Shown: positions 16,927 through 26,040, counted from the stretch's first letter. The stretch is DNA of 64,000 bases from Sphingobium sp. KCTC 72723 (GCF_014280435.1 NZ_CP060388.1:3051501-3115500); one strand, 5' to 3'. The notes: generated by a model not told the origin, from the sequence alone. Program-made: numbers and translations.

Positions 16927-17781
16927 ATGTTGAACCTGGATCGCCTGCGGGGCTTCACCATTCCGGCTGCCGAGGATATGTGCGATCCGCGCAGCGCCAT
17001 CCTCTATGCGCTGGGCGTGGGTGCCGGGTTGGGTGCGATCGACGAGCAGCATCTGGTCTTCGAACGCGATCTGGCGGTGCTGCCGACTATGGCGCTGGTG
17101 CTGGGTACGCCGGGTTTCTGGCCGATGGCCGGCGAACTGGGCTGGGACTGGCCGCGCATCCTGCACGGGGAACAGAGTTTGCGGCTGCTGCGTCCGCTGG
17201 AACTGGGCCAGTTGGTGCATGGCCGGATCGAGATTGGCGATGTCGCCGACAAGGGGCCGGGCAAGCCTGCGCTGGTGCGGGCAAAGCGAACGCTGATGAC
17301 CCCGACCGATCTGGTGATTGCGGAGATGGAAGAGACTTGGGTGCTGCGCGGCGCGGGCGGTTTTGGCGGGCCGCGCGATCTGCCGGGTCAGATGGCGACC
17401 GCGATGCCCGACGAACCGGCCCATGTCCTGCTCGACCTGCCGACAGCGATCAATCAGGCGCTGCTCTATCGCCTGACCGGAGATCGCAATCCACTGCATA
17501 GCGACGCAGGGACGGCAGCTTTGGCAGGGTTCGATCGACCCGTTTTGCATGGGCTGGCGACTATGGGGCTGGTAAGCCGGGCGCTGGTTCACCTGTGTTG
17601 CGGCGGCCAAGCGGCGCTGTTGACCGGGATGAGTGGGCGTTTCACGGCACCTGTTTGGCCGGGGGAAACGGTGCGGACCGAAATCTGGCGCGATGGCGAT
17701 GACATATTGTTTCGGGCAAGCGTCCCCGACCGCAGCGTCGTGGTAATGGATGGCGGACGTGCTTGCGTCGCCGGATTTTGA
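16927..17781 (+). CDS. MaoC-type enoyl-CoA hydratase 2, double hot-dog
   Basis: A 284-residue protein resembling the hydratase-2 part of peroxisomal multifunctional enzyme 2: an N-terminal hot-dog half (about 1-140) without the motif, and a C-terminal half with Y-R-L-T-G-D-R-N-P-L-H-S-D and H-G-L-A-T-M-G. It would give the (3R)-hydroxyacyl-CoA, which the SDR gene 18 bp downstream could oxidise; such a hydratase 2 plus SDR pair reproduces the two activities of MFE-2. GGAGAATGTAG precedes the ATG. Confidence 0.88.
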   Translation: MLNLDRLRGFTIPAAEDMCDPRSAILYALGVGAGLGAIDEQHLVFERDLAVLPTMALVLGTPGFWPMAGELGWDWPRILHGEQSLRLLRPLELGQLVHGRIEIGDVADKGPGKPALVRAKRTLMTPTDLVIAEMEETWVLRGAGGFGGPRDLPGQMATAMPDEPAHVLLDLPTAINQALLYRLTGDRNPLHSDAGTAALAGFDRPVLHGLATMGLVSRALVHLCCGGQAALLTGMSGRFTAPVWPGETVRTEIWRDGDDILFRASVPDRSVVVMDGGRACVAGF

Positions 17782-17799
17782 AGAAGAACGGGAAGCAAC

Positions 17800-18627
17800 G
17801 TGAAGATATTGGACGGTAAGGTCGCTCTGGTTTCCGGGTCAGGTCGCGGGATCGGCAAAGCGATCGCACTTAAGCTGGCGCGCAATGGCGCGCATATTGT
17901 CGTCAACGACCTAGACGATGATGTCGCCAACGCGACGGCCGCAGAGATAGAGGCGCTGGGCGTGCGTGCGGTGGTGTGCGTGGGGGACGTGACTGCGCTG
18001 GATTTTGGCGAAAAATTCGTTGCCGCTGCCGTCGAAGCCTTTGGTACGATCGACATCATCATTAACAATGCCGGCTATGCCTGGGATTCGGTGCTACAGA
18101 AAACCAGCGACGAACAATGGATGGCGATGCTGGACGTGCATCTGAGCGCACCGTTCCGTATTTTGCGTGCTGCGCAGCCGGTCATTGCGGCAGCCGCCAA
18201 GGCGGAAATCGCGCAGCATGGTCGCGCGACGCGGCGCACCGTCGTCAATATTTCTTCGGTCGCCGGGCTGGGCGGCAATCCGGGGCAGGCGGGCTATGCT
18301 GCGGGCAAAGCGGGGATCGTGGGCCTGACCAAAACGGTGATGAAGGAATGGGGCCGCTATAATGTGACGGTTAACGCCGTCGCATTTGGTGCGATCATGA
18401 CGCGGATGACGGCCGGCGAAGCGGGCAGTTCGACCATCAAGGTCAAGGGCAAAGATATCAAGGCCGGGGTCAGCGACGAAATATTGGAAGCGATGGAAAA
18501 GGGTATCCCATTGGGTCGCGCCGGAACGCCGGAGGAAGCGGCGGGCGCGGTCTATCTGCTGTGCCTGCCCGAAGCGGACTATATCACAGGGCAGGTCATC
18601 GTCGCGGGTGGCGGGTGGCAGCTATAG
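17800..18627 (+). CDS. SDR oxidoreductase (MFE-2 dehydrogenase-like)
   Basis: A 275-residue SDR starting with GTG at 17800 after GAAGAACGGGAAG. Motifs: G-S-G-R-G-I-G-K-A, N-N-A-G, S-S-V-A-G and Y-A-A-G-K. The general look (D-G-K-V-A-L-V-S-G-S-G-R-G-I-G and V-V-N-D-L) matches the 3-hydroxyacyl-CoA dehydrogenase domain of MFE-2, so it may oxidise (3R)-hydroxyacyl-CoA produced by the preceding hydratase. An insertion around T-I-K-V-K-G-K-D-I-K is unusual for a plain FabG. Last gene of the operon, followed by a good terminator. Confidence 0.87.
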   Translation: MKILDGKVALVSGSGRGIGKAIALKLARNGAHIVVNDLDDDVANATAAEIEALGVRAVVCVGDVTALDFGEKFVAAAVEAFGTIDIIINNAGYAWDSVLQKTSDEQWMAMLDVHLSAPFRILRAAQPVIAAAAKAEIAQHGRATRRTVVNISSVAGLGGNPGQAGYAAGKAGIVGLTKTVMKEWGRYNVTVNAVAFGAIMTRMTAGEAGSSTIKVKGKDIKAGVSDEILEAMEKGIPLGRAGTPEEAAGAVYLLCLPEADYITGQVIVAGGGWQL

Positions 18628-18634
18628 GATGTGG

Positions 18635-18659
18635 GGCGGGGTATTGCACCCCGCCTTTT
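18635..18659 (+). terminator. Rho-independent terminator
   Basis: Perfect 8-bp stem GGCGGGGT/ACCCCGCC with a 5-nt loop followed by TTTT, directly after the rightward beta-oxidation operon and before the convergent SnoaL gene. Confidence 0.8.
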
Positions 18660-19165
18660 CAGGCTGGCCAGGTCGGCGATCGCCCCTGCATCCCTGCAAA
18701 GATAGGCCGCATGGCTTCGGGCACCTGCCCCGCGCCCACGCCTGTGCCGAAATTCAGACCACGCCGTTCATGGATGCGCCAGCCGTCAGGCGTGCGCCGT
18801 AGCCGGTCTTCATATCCGCCCACGGCCAGCAGATCGGTAGGGCGGAGCGGGTCGGCGTCGGGAATGGCGAACCAGTGCCAGGCCAGGATGCGACTGGCCG
18901 CGCGGGCCTCGTCACCATCCACCTCGATCACGACATTGGTGACATTATGGGAGCAGCCCAGCAAAGCGCCCTGATAGGTCATGCATTGCGCATGGATGGC
19001 ATCCCGCCCCACGGCCAGCGCTCCGCCGAAATCGATGATCCCGTCGGGCGTGAATATTTCGTCGGCAATCCGGTGATATTGCATTGCATCGATCAGATGC
19101 GCGTAGCGATACAGACATTCCTCTATCGCGATACGATCTGCCAGAATTTGGGGGCTGTGCGTCAT
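18659..19165 (-). CDS. SnoaL/NTF2-like protein
   Basis: A 168-residue SnoaL-like protein: I-A-I-E-E-C-L-Y-R-Y-A-H-L-I-D opening helix, D-F-G-G-A as first strand region, H-N-V-T-N-V-V-I-E-V and G-G-Y-E-D-R-L-R-R-T-P-D-G-W-R-I-H-E-R as the usual strand pair. Members include steroid isomerase-like and dehydratase enzymes (for example the 7-hydroxysteroid dehydratases of bile-acid degraders), but also non-catalytic proteins. It is the third gene of the leftward quinone-reductase/SDR operon, 4 bp from the SDR gene. A role in double-bond isomerisation or dehydration of a ring substrate is possible, not proven. Confidence 0.82.
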   Translation of the reverse strand: MTHSPQILADRIAIEECLYRYAHLIDAMQYHRIADEIFTPDGIIDFGGALAVGRDAIHAQCMTYQGALLGCSHNVTNVVIEVDGDEARAASRILAWHWFAIPDADPLRPTDLLAVGGYEDRLRRTPDGWRIHERRGLNFGTGVGAGQVPEAMRPIFAGMQGRSPTWPA

Positions 19166-19169
19166 GACG

Positions 19170-19946
19170 TCAGCCGCATCCTACCACGCCGCCATCCACG
19201 GGAATCTGCGCGCCGGTGACATAGGCGCCCGCCCGCGAACATAGAAACACGACGATCCCGGCGATGTCGTCCGGCTTGCCCAGGCGACCCAGCGGAATAT
19301 GGGCCAGCAATCCCGCGTCAACGCTGTCCTCATCGCGCATATGCGCCGTCATCTTGGTCGGGAAGAAGCCGGGAATGACCGCATTCACCGTGATGTTGCG
19401 CGCGGCCAGATCGCCCGCCAGATCGCGGGTCATCATATGGACAGCCGCCTTGCTGGCGGCATAGCTGTAGGCGCTCAGCCGCTCGGTCTTCATGCCCGCG
19501 ACTGACCCGATATTGATGATCCGCGCCGGATCGTCAGCCGTCCCCGCGGCGCCCAGTTCGGGCAGCAATTCGCGCACCATGGTAAAGGGCGTCTGGACAT
19601 TGACGGCCATCACGCCGGGCCATGCCTTGTCGGGGAAGCTGTCTATCTCGCCGCCCCAGGTCTTGCCTGCATTGTTGACGAGAATGTGGCACGCGCCCAC
19701 CGCAATGCGATAGCGGGCGACCAGATCGACCGCCGCTTCGGGTGTCGAAAGATCGGCGGGCAAAGGGATGCAGTTTCCCAGTACGGACATTTCGCTGGCG
19801 GCCGCTTCGCAAATATCCGCCTTGCGCGACGTGATCGCTACAGTCGCGCCCGCACGCAGCAGCCCTTCGGCAATCATCCGGCCAAGCCCCTGCGCCCCGC
19901 CGGTAACGAGCGCAGATTTACCCGCCAGACTGAACAGGTCGCTCAC
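19170..19946 (-). CDS. SDR oxidoreductase
   Basis: A 258-residue classical SDR: T-G-G-A-Q-G-L-G cofactor loop, V-N-N-A-G, G-S-V-A-G and Y-A-A-S-K active site, I-P-V-D-G-G end. The start is GTG at 19946, overlapping the quinone-reductase stop by 4 bp. It is a likely paralogue of the SDR at 5511-6287. Probably an alcohol/ketone oxidoreductase for a pathway intermediate. Confidence 0.87.
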   Translation of the reverse strand: MSDLFSLAGKSALVTGGAQGLGRMIAEGLLRAGATVAITSRKADICEAAASEMSVLGNCIPLPADLSTPEAAVDLVARYRIAVGACHILVNNAGKTWGGEIDSFPDKAWPGVMAVNVQTPFTMVRELLPELGAAGTADDPARIINIGSVAGMKTERLSAYSYAASKAAVHMMTRDLAGDLAARNITVNAVIPGFFPTKMTAHMRDEDSVDAGLLAHIPLGRLGKPDDIAGIVVFLCSRAGAYVTGAQIPVDGGVVGCG

Positions 19947-20944
19947 ATCGTCACCACGACTTTGCCGAATTTATGGGCGTCGCGCAGGTGGAGCAGCGCT
20001 TCCTTGGCCTGAGCCAATGGATAAGTGGCTTCGATGACCGGCTTGATCTGATGTTCGTCCGCAAACGCCAGCATTTCCTGAAAATCCTGCGGGTCGCCGA
20101 CCTGACTGCCGACGATGCTGGCGCTTTTGAGGAAGATGTCAGTCGCGTTGACCTTGATCTCATTGCCTGCGGTCGAACCGTAGATGACGATGCGCGCGCC
20201 CGGATTGATGGCGCGGACATAGTTGGAAAAGCTGGGCGAAGGTGCGCCGTCCAGCACGACGTCGATGCCGCCGGTCAGCTTGCCGACCTGTTTGCGCCAG
20301 TCGGGATCGGTGTAGAGCAGGCCGCCCTTGGCCCCCATGGCGATGGCGCGGTTGATCACGTCCTGATTTTCGCCGGTTACATAGACATTAGCCCCCTTGG
20401 CGACCGCAAAGGCCAAGCCAAAGGTTGCGACACCGCCGCCTACGCCGCTGATCAGCAGCGTCTCGCCTGCCTGCAACCGGCCCTTGAACATCAGCGCGCG
20501 CCATGACGTGAGCGCGGTCAGCGGCATCGCACCAGCTTCCTCGAAGCTCATGAAGGCCGGTTTGGGCGCCAGATTTTCGACCGGCACGCAGATATATTCG
20601 GCGATCGTCCCGGCAAAGGGCATCCCCAACAGGCCGAAATCGGCGGCAGGGGCATGGCGGCTTGGACCCCAGTTGCGCGCGGGATAGAGGACGACCTCGT
20701 CGCCTTCGTTCACGCCGGAAACGCCTGCGCCGATCATGTCCACGACACCCGCGCCGTCGCAACCCAGCGTCGCTGGAACGGTCATGCCCGGATATTGGCC
20801 GTGGGTGATGAACAGTTCGCGATGATTGATCGACGCAGCCTTGATCGCGACGCGAACCTCGCCCGGACCCGGCACGGGGGTTTCGACATCCGTCACTACT
20901 ACGGAATCGGGTCCGTCGATCTTTTCGAGATACAGCGCCTTCAT
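19943..20944 (-). CDS. Zinc-free MDR oxidoreductase (quinone reductase-like)
   Basis: A 333-residue medium-chain dehydrogenase/reductase. Start at 20944 is supported by TCAGGAAAGGTTGACC; the frame is open to 21043 without need. N-terminal GroES-like part has S-I-N-H-R-E-L-F and G-C-D-G-A-G-V-V; the Rossmann part has I-S-G-V-G-G-G-V-A-T-F. The usual structural-zinc Cys cluster is absent, which fits NADPH:quinone or enoyl reductase members. First gene of a three-gene leftward operon with the shared palindrome 119 bp upstream. Confidence 0.86.
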   Translation of the reverse strand: MKALYLEKIDGPDSVVVTDVETPVPGPGEVRVAIKAASINHRELFITHGQYPGMTVPATLGCDGAGVVDMIGAGVSGVNEGDEVVLYPARNWGPSRHAPAADFGLLGMPFAGTIAEYICVPVENLAPKPAFMSFEEAGAMPLTALTSWRALMFKGRLQAGETLLISGVGGGVATFGLAFAVAKGANVYVTGENQDVINRAIAMGAKGGLLYTDPDWRKQVGKLTGGIDVVLDGAPSPSFSNYVRAINPGARIVIYGSTAGNEIKVNATDIFLKSASIVGSQVGDPQDFQEMLAFADEHQIKPVIEATYPLAQAKEALLHLRDAHKFGKVVVTM

Positions 20945-21062
20945 GGTCAACCTTTCCTGATGCGTCGGCCCGGCGGTTCGGGTCGCCTGCCTTTTTTCAT
21001 GGGCGGCGCGTATGGGACGCAGCCTGTTGTGGCATCTGGACAATGTTCTGCCGATTTGATGA

Positions 21063-21078
21063 CCTATCTGTGGATAGG
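21063..21078. promoter_or_regulatory. Shared 16-bp palindrome, copy 3 (perfect)
   Basis: CCTATC-TGTG-GATAGG is a perfect inverted repeat in the 225-bp divergent gap between the quinone-reductase operon (start 20944) and the LuxR-type regulator (start 21170). It would allow autoregulation if the regulator is the binding protein. Confidence 0.75.
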
Positions 21079-21169
21079 AAAAGGGGATTGCATTTCAGAT
21101 TTCACAGATCAGAATATATTTAGAAGAATAAAACGAATCGTGCCAAGCAGCACGAACAGGAGAGACTGA

Positions 21170-23851
21170 ATGGCCGTTGTCCCGACAATCGTCCTGCCGC
21201 CCCGTATAACGCCGACGCTGATAAAGCGTCCGGCGCTGGCCGCATTGACCGACAAGGTCGCCCAATCACGCATGACGATGGTGGCTGCGCCCGCAGGCAG
21301 TGGTAAAACTACCGCAATGCTGTTTTGGGCGGAATTGCTGCGCGCGCAGGGGCGGCCCATATTGTGGCTCGCGGCAAGGGCGGGGATTGGCAACAAGATT
21401 TCGTTCCTGCTCGCGCTCAAAGCTGCCGGGGTTGCAGCCCGATTGGACTGGACAAATCTGGACGGTGATACCGATGATGCGGTCTGGCTGAAAACCCTGT
21501 CGACCGTGACAGAGCCAAAGCCGGTTATCATCATAGACGATGCCCAGTTGCTGGACGAGCCTACGTTGGCGTTCATCGCGCAATTATCCTCCAGCGCCCG
21601 TGACGGGTTGACCATGATCGTCGCGGCGCGGGGTGTCGTTGGCCTGCCCCTGGCGCGGATGCGGGCGCTCGGCTTTCTGGTCGAAGTCGGCAATGCCGAT
21701 CTGTCGCTCACTCTGGCCGAAGCTACCCAGTTAGTGACGATGAGCGTCGGCGCGCCGATCGATTCGCAGAATTTGCAGGATATTGTCCGCGATACCCAGG
21801 GTTGGGTGTCGGGCGTCGTGATTGCCTGTGATCTCTACCGGCGCGGCGGACAGGGCGGTGGCAATATGCGGCTGACCGGGTTGCGCCCGGAATTTGCCGA
21901 ATATTTCCATGAAGAAGTGGTTGGCCAGCAGCCCGACGATGTACGCCGCTTTCTGGTCGATACATCGATATTGGACGATCTGACCCCTTCGGCTTGCGCG
22001 GCGGTGACCGGCGACGAAGACGCGCGGGTTATGCTGGATCGCGTCTTTCGCCAGGGTTTGTTCCTCAACGCCATCGATCAGGAACATAGCCGCTACGCCT
22101 ATCACCGCCTGTTCCGCGAGATGGTGCTTGGCCGCCTGATGGATCGCGCGCCGGCCCGCGCGGCCATGATGCATTGCCGCGCGAGCGATCATTTCGCTGC
22201 GACTGGCGAAATCGTCAAAGCCATCGAACATGCGCGACTGAGCGGTGATCAGGCCTTTCTGGCGGGGCAACTGGACCGGCTGGCGGAACAGTTGACCTAT
22301 TCGGGCTATCTTTACAGGATCGACGAACTGGGGGCGGAACTGCCCTGGTCGGTGCTTGCCCAGCATCCCTATCTGCTGCTGGCATTGGCGTGGCGACGGA
22401 TACGGCAATTATCCTTCGCTGCTGCCGACCGGCTGATTGCGACGGCACGGTCGATCCATGACGCACGCATCAAGAATGACGATATATCCGCGCATGATGC
22501 CGAACAGCTCGACCTGATGATCCGGCATCGTCTGGTCATGCTGGCGGCGGCGCGCGACGATATGGTGAAAGTGGAGGCGGAGGCCGAGCCTTTGCTGACG
22601 GAAATGGCCGAAAGCCATGCCTATCTGAGCTGCACTTTGCTGGCGCAATTAATGTCGGCGCGGCGCGAACTATATCATTTTCAGGACATGCTGAAACTGG
22701 AGGCGGAAACGCGGCGCGCGCTTTCGCGCCCCGGATCGGACTTTGCTTCGATTGCGCTCAAGGCATCGGTCGCACCGACCCTGATGGCGCAGGGCAAGAC
22801 GCAATTGGCGCAGCGTTTCCTGGATGAAGCGCTGACTTTGGCCAGGGAAATCCATGGTGAAGGTTCCGGTCTGGCTGCGCTGCCTGCGCTGCCGATGGCA
22901 GAATTATTATATGATGCGGGGGATATGGACCGTGCGGCAGAACTGGTCGAACGTCATTTGCCCGTCGTGCGGCAATGGGGTTTTGCAGACCAGATGGCGT
23001 CGGGCTATATCGTCAATGCCCGGCTGCGCGCCGCGCGCGGCGACATGCCCGGCGCGCTGTCCACGCTTAACGATGCGCATCTGGTCGCGATCGAGTGTGG
23101 GCTGGACCGGATGCGGGCGTTCATCGTGGCGGAAGAAGTCCGGCTGCTGATCAAGGCAGGGCAGATCGAGGAGGCCGAACGGCATTTTGCGGCGGGCGAC
23201 CTGCAACTGGAAGGGGAACCGATCCCGACCTTGCATCCCACGCGCCGTAACGAAAGCATTGCCATTGCCTGGCTGCGGATCGAGATGCAGCGCCACCGCC
23301 TGGGCCGCGCGCGCAAGGTCGCCTATCGCTGGCTGGAATTTGTAAAGCGCGCGGGCGCTGTGCGATCGGCAGTCACGTTCGAACTGTTGCTGGCGGAAAT
23401 CGCGGTGTTGCAGGGCAATCGTTCGGAAGCCCGGCGTGCCGTGCGAACCGCCGTCGAAATGGCCGAGCCGGCGGGATGGGTCCGCACCTTCATCGACGAA
23501 GGCGAAGTCATCTCTACGCTGTTGACCGAAGCCTATTCGCAAGGGCCGGAACTGGAAACGCCGGCCGACCGCTTCGCCGTACGGCTCGTGTCGATGATGC
23601 GCAGCGGCCCGCAGATCGAAACCGATGAGGAGGGTGACGAGGATTTTGGCCTGACCGGCCGCCTGGCCAACCGTGAAGTCGACATATTGACCATGGTCAG
23701 CGGGGGATTACGCAACCGCGAAATCGGCGATCGCCTCGGCCTGACCGAAGGCACGGTCAAATGGTATATGCAGCAGATCTACGACAAGCTGGGGGTGCGG
23801 CGGCGCCCTCAGGCGGTGTTGCGGGCGCGCCAATTGGGCATCCTGCCCTGA
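21170..23851 (+). CDS. Large LuxR-family ATPase regulator (MalT/LAL-like)
   Basis: An 893-residue regulator of the LAL type. Residues about 35-45 give the Walker A loop A-P-A-G-S-G-K-T-T, about 120 the Walker B V-I-I-I-D-D-A-Q; a long helical, TPR-like middle (about 330-790) follows; and the last 65 residues are the LuxR helix-turn-helix (L-A-N-R-E-V-D-I-L, G-L-R-N-R-E-I-G-D-R-L, T-E-G-T-V-K-W-Y-M-Q-Q-I-Y-D-K-L). MalT-like proteins activate transcription when ATP and an inducer are bound. It is a plausible master activator of the island; the site at 21063-21078 lies in its promoter. AGGAGAGACTGA precedes the ATG. Confidence 0.92.
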   Translation: MAVVPTIVLPPRITPTLIKRPALAALTDKVAQSRMTMVAAPAGSGKTTAMLFWAELLRAQGRPILWLAARAGIGNKISFLLALKAAGVAARLDWTNLDGDTDDAVWLKTLSTVTEPKPVIIIDDAQLLDEPTLAFIAQLSSSARDGLTMIVAARGVVGLPLARMRALGFLVEVGNADLSLTLAEATQLVTMSVGAPIDSQNLQDIVRDTQGWVSGVVIACDLYRRGGQGGGNMRLTGLRPEFAEYFHEEVVGQQPDDVRRFLVDTSILDDLTPSACAAVTGDEDARVMLDRVFRQGLFLNAIDQEHSRYAYHRLFREMVLGRLMDRAPARAAMMHCRASDHFAATGEIVKAIEHARLSGDQAFLAGQLDRLAEQLTYSGYLYRIDELGAELPWSVLAQHPYLLLALAWRRIRQLSFAAADRLIATARSIHDARIKNDDISAHDAEQLDLMIRHRLVMLAAARDDMVKVEAEAEPLLTEMAESHAYLSCTLLAQLMSARRELYHFQDMLKLEAETRRALSRPGSDFASIALKASVAPTLMAQGKTQLAQRFLDEALTLAREIHGEGSGLAALPALPMAELLYDAGDMDRAAELVERHLPVVRQWGFADQMASGYIVNARLRAARGDMPGALSTLNDAHLVAIECGLDRMRAFIVAEEVRLLIKAGQIEEAERHFAAGDLQLEGEPIPTLHPTRRNESIAIAWLRIEMQRHRLGRARKVAYRWLEFVKRAGAVRSAVTFELLLAEIAVLQGNRSEARRAVRTAVEMAEPAGWVRTFIDEGEVISTLLTEAYSQGPELETPADRFAVRLVSMMRSGPQIETDEEGDEDFGLTGRLANREVDILTMVSGGLRNREIGDRLGLTEGTVKWYMQQIYDKLGVRRRPQAVLRARQLGILP

Positions 23852-23865
23852 GCGCTTTCCCTACG

Positions 23866-23881
23866 CCTATCGAAGGATAGA
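23866..23881. promoter_or_regulatory. Shared 16-bp palindrome, copy 4
   Basis: CCTATC-GAAG-GATAGA, one base off the perfect dyad, 51 bp upstream of the BKACE gene and 15 bp after the regulator stop codon. Confidence 0.7.
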
Positions 23882-23932
23882 TTGCGCACCCGCAGGTGCC
23901 TGTCATCGCCCTGCTGCGCGAAAGGAACCATC

Positions 23933-24862
23933 ATGGCCAAACGTAAAGTCATCATCAGCTGCGCCATTACCGGCGCGATCCACACCCCTTCCATGTCGCC
24001 CTACCTGCCCGTAACGGCGGAAGAAATCGCGCAATCGGCGATCGGCGCCGCCGAGGCGGGCGCGGCGATCATTCACCTGCACGCGCGCAATCCGGTCGAT
24101 GGGCGGCCCGACCAGAATCCCGATCTGTTCACGCCTTTCCTGAAAGTCATCAAACAGCGCAGCGACGCTGTGCTGAACCTGACAACAGGCGGTCATCCCT
24201 CCATGACCGTGCAGGAGCGCGTCCGCCCAGCCCGGACCTTCGCGCCAGAAGTGGCCAGCCTGAACATGGGGACGATGGGCTTTGGCCTGTTTCCGATGCT
24301 GGATAGGTTCAAGGATTTCAAACATGCCTGGGAACCCGCCGCGCTGGAAGCGTCGCGCGACCTTGTGTTCAAAAATACCTATGCCGACATCGAACATCTG
24401 CTGGAGACGCTTTCACCGCTCGGCACCCGGTTCGAATTTGAATGTTACGACACCAGCCATCTCTATAATCTGAAATATTTCTTCGATCGCGGACTGGTGA
24501 AAGCCCCTTTGTTCATCCAGACCTGCTTTGGCATATTGGGCGGGATCGGCAGCCACCCCGACGACATCATGCACATGAAGCGCACGGCCGACCGGCTATT
24601 TGGCGACCAGTATCAATGGTCGGTGCTGGGGGCGGGCGCGCGTCAGATGAGCATCGTCGCCATGGCCGCGTCCATGGGCGGCAATGTGCGCGTCGGGCTG
24701 GAAGATTCGCTGTGGGGCGGTCCGGGTCGACTGGCGCAGACCAATGCCGAACAGGTCACGACCGCGCGGCAGATCATTGAAGGCATGGGGCTGGAAGTGG
24801 CTACGCCGGACGAGGCCCGCGTTATCCTCGACCTCAAGGGTGCGGACCGGACCAACATCTGA
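23933..24862 (+). CDS. BKACE-family 3-keto acid cleavage enzyme
   Basis: A 309-residue protein of the beta-keto acid cleavage family (Kce/BKACE). The start M-A-K-R-K-V-I-I-S-C at 23933 follows GAAAGGAACC. Family signatures: C-A-I-T-G-A-I-H-T-P near residue 10, the zinc ligands in I-H-L-H-A-R-N, and G-G-I-G-S-H-P. These enzymes condense a 3-keto acid with acetyl-CoA to give acetoacetate and a new acyl-CoA. In this setting it may remove a two-carbon unit from a keto acid without prior CoA activation. It overlaps the racemase-like gene by one base (TGATG). Confidence 0.87.
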   Translation: MAKRKVIISCAITGAIHTPSMSPYLPVTAEEIAQSAIGAAEAGAAIIHLHARNPVDGRPDQNPDLFTPFLKVIKQRSDAVLNLTTGGHPSMTVQERVRPARTFAPEVASLNMGTMGFGLFPMLDRFKDFKHAWEPAALEASRDLVFKNTYADIEHLLETLSPLGTRFEFECYDTSHLYNLKYFFDRGLVKAPLFIQTCFGILGGIGSHPDDIMHMKRTADRLFGDQYQWSVLGAGARQMSIVAMAASMGGNVRVGLEDSLWGGPGRLAQTNAEQVTTARQIIEGMGLEVATPDEARVILDLKGADRTNI

Positions 24863-25956
24863 TGACCACGGCATTGGGGCCGCTGGCCGGTATCCGCATC
24901 GTCGAGATCGACGCGATCGGCCCTGTGCCGCTGGCCGCGATGCTGCTGGCGGATATGGGCGCGGAGATCGTGCGCGTGGCGCGGCCGCCATCGGCGGGTG
25001 CGGGCGATTGGGAGGATGTCGGCGGCGATATTCTGCACCGCAGCCGGACGGTGACCTATCTGGACCTGAAGCAGGAGAGCGACCGGGCGCAACTGCTCGA
25101 CCTGATCGCATCCGCAGACGGTTTGATCGAGGGGTATCGACCCGGCGTGATGGAACGGCTGGGCGTTGGTCCCGACATCTGCCTGGCGCGCAATCCGCGC
25201 CTGGTCTTCGGGCGGATGACCGGGTGGGGCCAGTCGGGTCCGCTGGCGATGCGCGCGGGGCATGACATCAACTATCTCTCGATCACCGGCGCGCTCCACG
25301 CGATGGGCGATAAGGGCGCGCCGCCGCCGGTGCCGCTCAATCTGGTCGGCGACTATGGCGGCGGAGCGATGTTCCTGATCTTCGGTCTGCTCAGCGCATT
25401 GCTGTCCGCGCAGAAAACGGGGCAGGGGCAAGTGGTCGATGCCTGTATAACGGATGGCGTGGCATCCCTGATGAGCCTGTTTTACGCCTGGCAGCCCAAG
25501 GGATTGTGGACGGATGCCCCGGCGTCCAACCTGCTGGACGGGGCTGCACCTTATTATCGCTGTTATGCCTGTGCGGATGGGCGGCATGTCGCTGTCGGCT
25601 GTCTGGAACCCAAATTCTTTGCCCAGATGGTCGACGGGCTTGGCTTGGCCGATCGCAATTATGACCAGAATGATCGCGCCAAATGGCCCGCGATGCAGGC
25701 GGACTTTGCAGCCGTTTTCGCCACCCGAACGCGCGACGCATGGGCCGATCATTTCGCGGCGACCGATGCGTGCATCACGCCGGTTCTGTCCATGGCCGAA
25801 GCACCGGACCACCCGCATAATCAGGCACGCAACAGCTTCCTTCACCGGGGTGGCATGGCCCAGCCAGCGCCTGCGCCACGGCTCGATCGCACAATGGGGG
25901 CGATCACCGAACCGGGAAGCGCGGACATAGCCGACCTGATCCGCCGCTGGTCCTGA
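24862..25956 (+). CDS. CaiB/BaiF family, alpha-methylacyl-CoA racemase-like
   Basis: A 364-residue class III CoA-transferase-fold protein. G-P-L-A-G-I-R-I-V-E-I opens it, and R-M-T-G-W-G-Q-S-G-P-L with A-G-H-D-I-N-Y-L-S-I-T-G-A-L resembles alpha-methylacyl-CoA racemases more than formyl-CoA type transferases; the Asp of G-H-D-I-N is the racemase base. AMACR enzymes invert the 2-methyl centre of branched acyl-CoAs, e.g. in sterol side chains. A CoA-transferase role cannot be excluded. Cotranscribed with BKACE. Confidence 0.86.
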   Translation: MTTALGPLAGIRIVEIDAIGPVPLAAMLLADMGAEIVRVARPPSAGAGDWEDVGGDILHRSRTVTYLDLKQESDRAQLLDLIASADGLIEGYRPGVMERLGVGPDICLARNPRLVFGRMTGWGQSGPLAMRAGHDINYLSITGALHAMGDKGAPPPVPLNLVGDYGGGAMFLIFGLLSALLSAQKTGQGQVVDACITDGVASLMSLFYAWQPKGLWTDAPASNLLDGAAPYYRCYACADGRHVAVGCLEPKFFAQMVDGLGLADRNYDQNDRAKWPAMQADFAAVFATRTRDAWADHFAATDACITPVLSMAEAPDHPHNQARNSFLHRGGMAQPAPAPRLDRTMGAITEPGSADIADLIRRWS

Positions 25957-25957
25957 T

Positions 25958-25980
25958 TGCCGCATAATGAGCGTGCGGCA
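25958..25980 (+). terminator. Short hairpin after racemase-like gene
   Basis: TGCCGCA/TGCGGCA 7-bp stem with 9-nt loop immediately after the stop codon; no T-run, so at most a weak terminator. The following 150 bp also hold a 6-bp dyad ACAGAT/ATCTGT at 25996-26015 of unknown role. Confidence 0.4.
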
Positions 25981-26024
25981 TAAATGCCACGATAGACAGA
26001 TTAGTTTTCATCTGTGCAACGATT

Positions 26025-26040
26025 CCTGCCGGACGGTAGG
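26025..26040. promoter_or_regulatory. Shared 16-bp palindrome, copy 5
   Basis: CCTGCC-GGAC-GGTAGG, two transitions from CCTRTC-N4-GAYAGG, in the 177-bp gap before the first TonB-dependent receptor, 93 bp upstream of its ATG. Confidence 0.5.

Noticed and set aside
24643-25965. A 440-codon open frame on the minus strand
   Set aside because: It mirrors the BKACE and racemase-like genes, which have clear family motifs, so it is not a gene.
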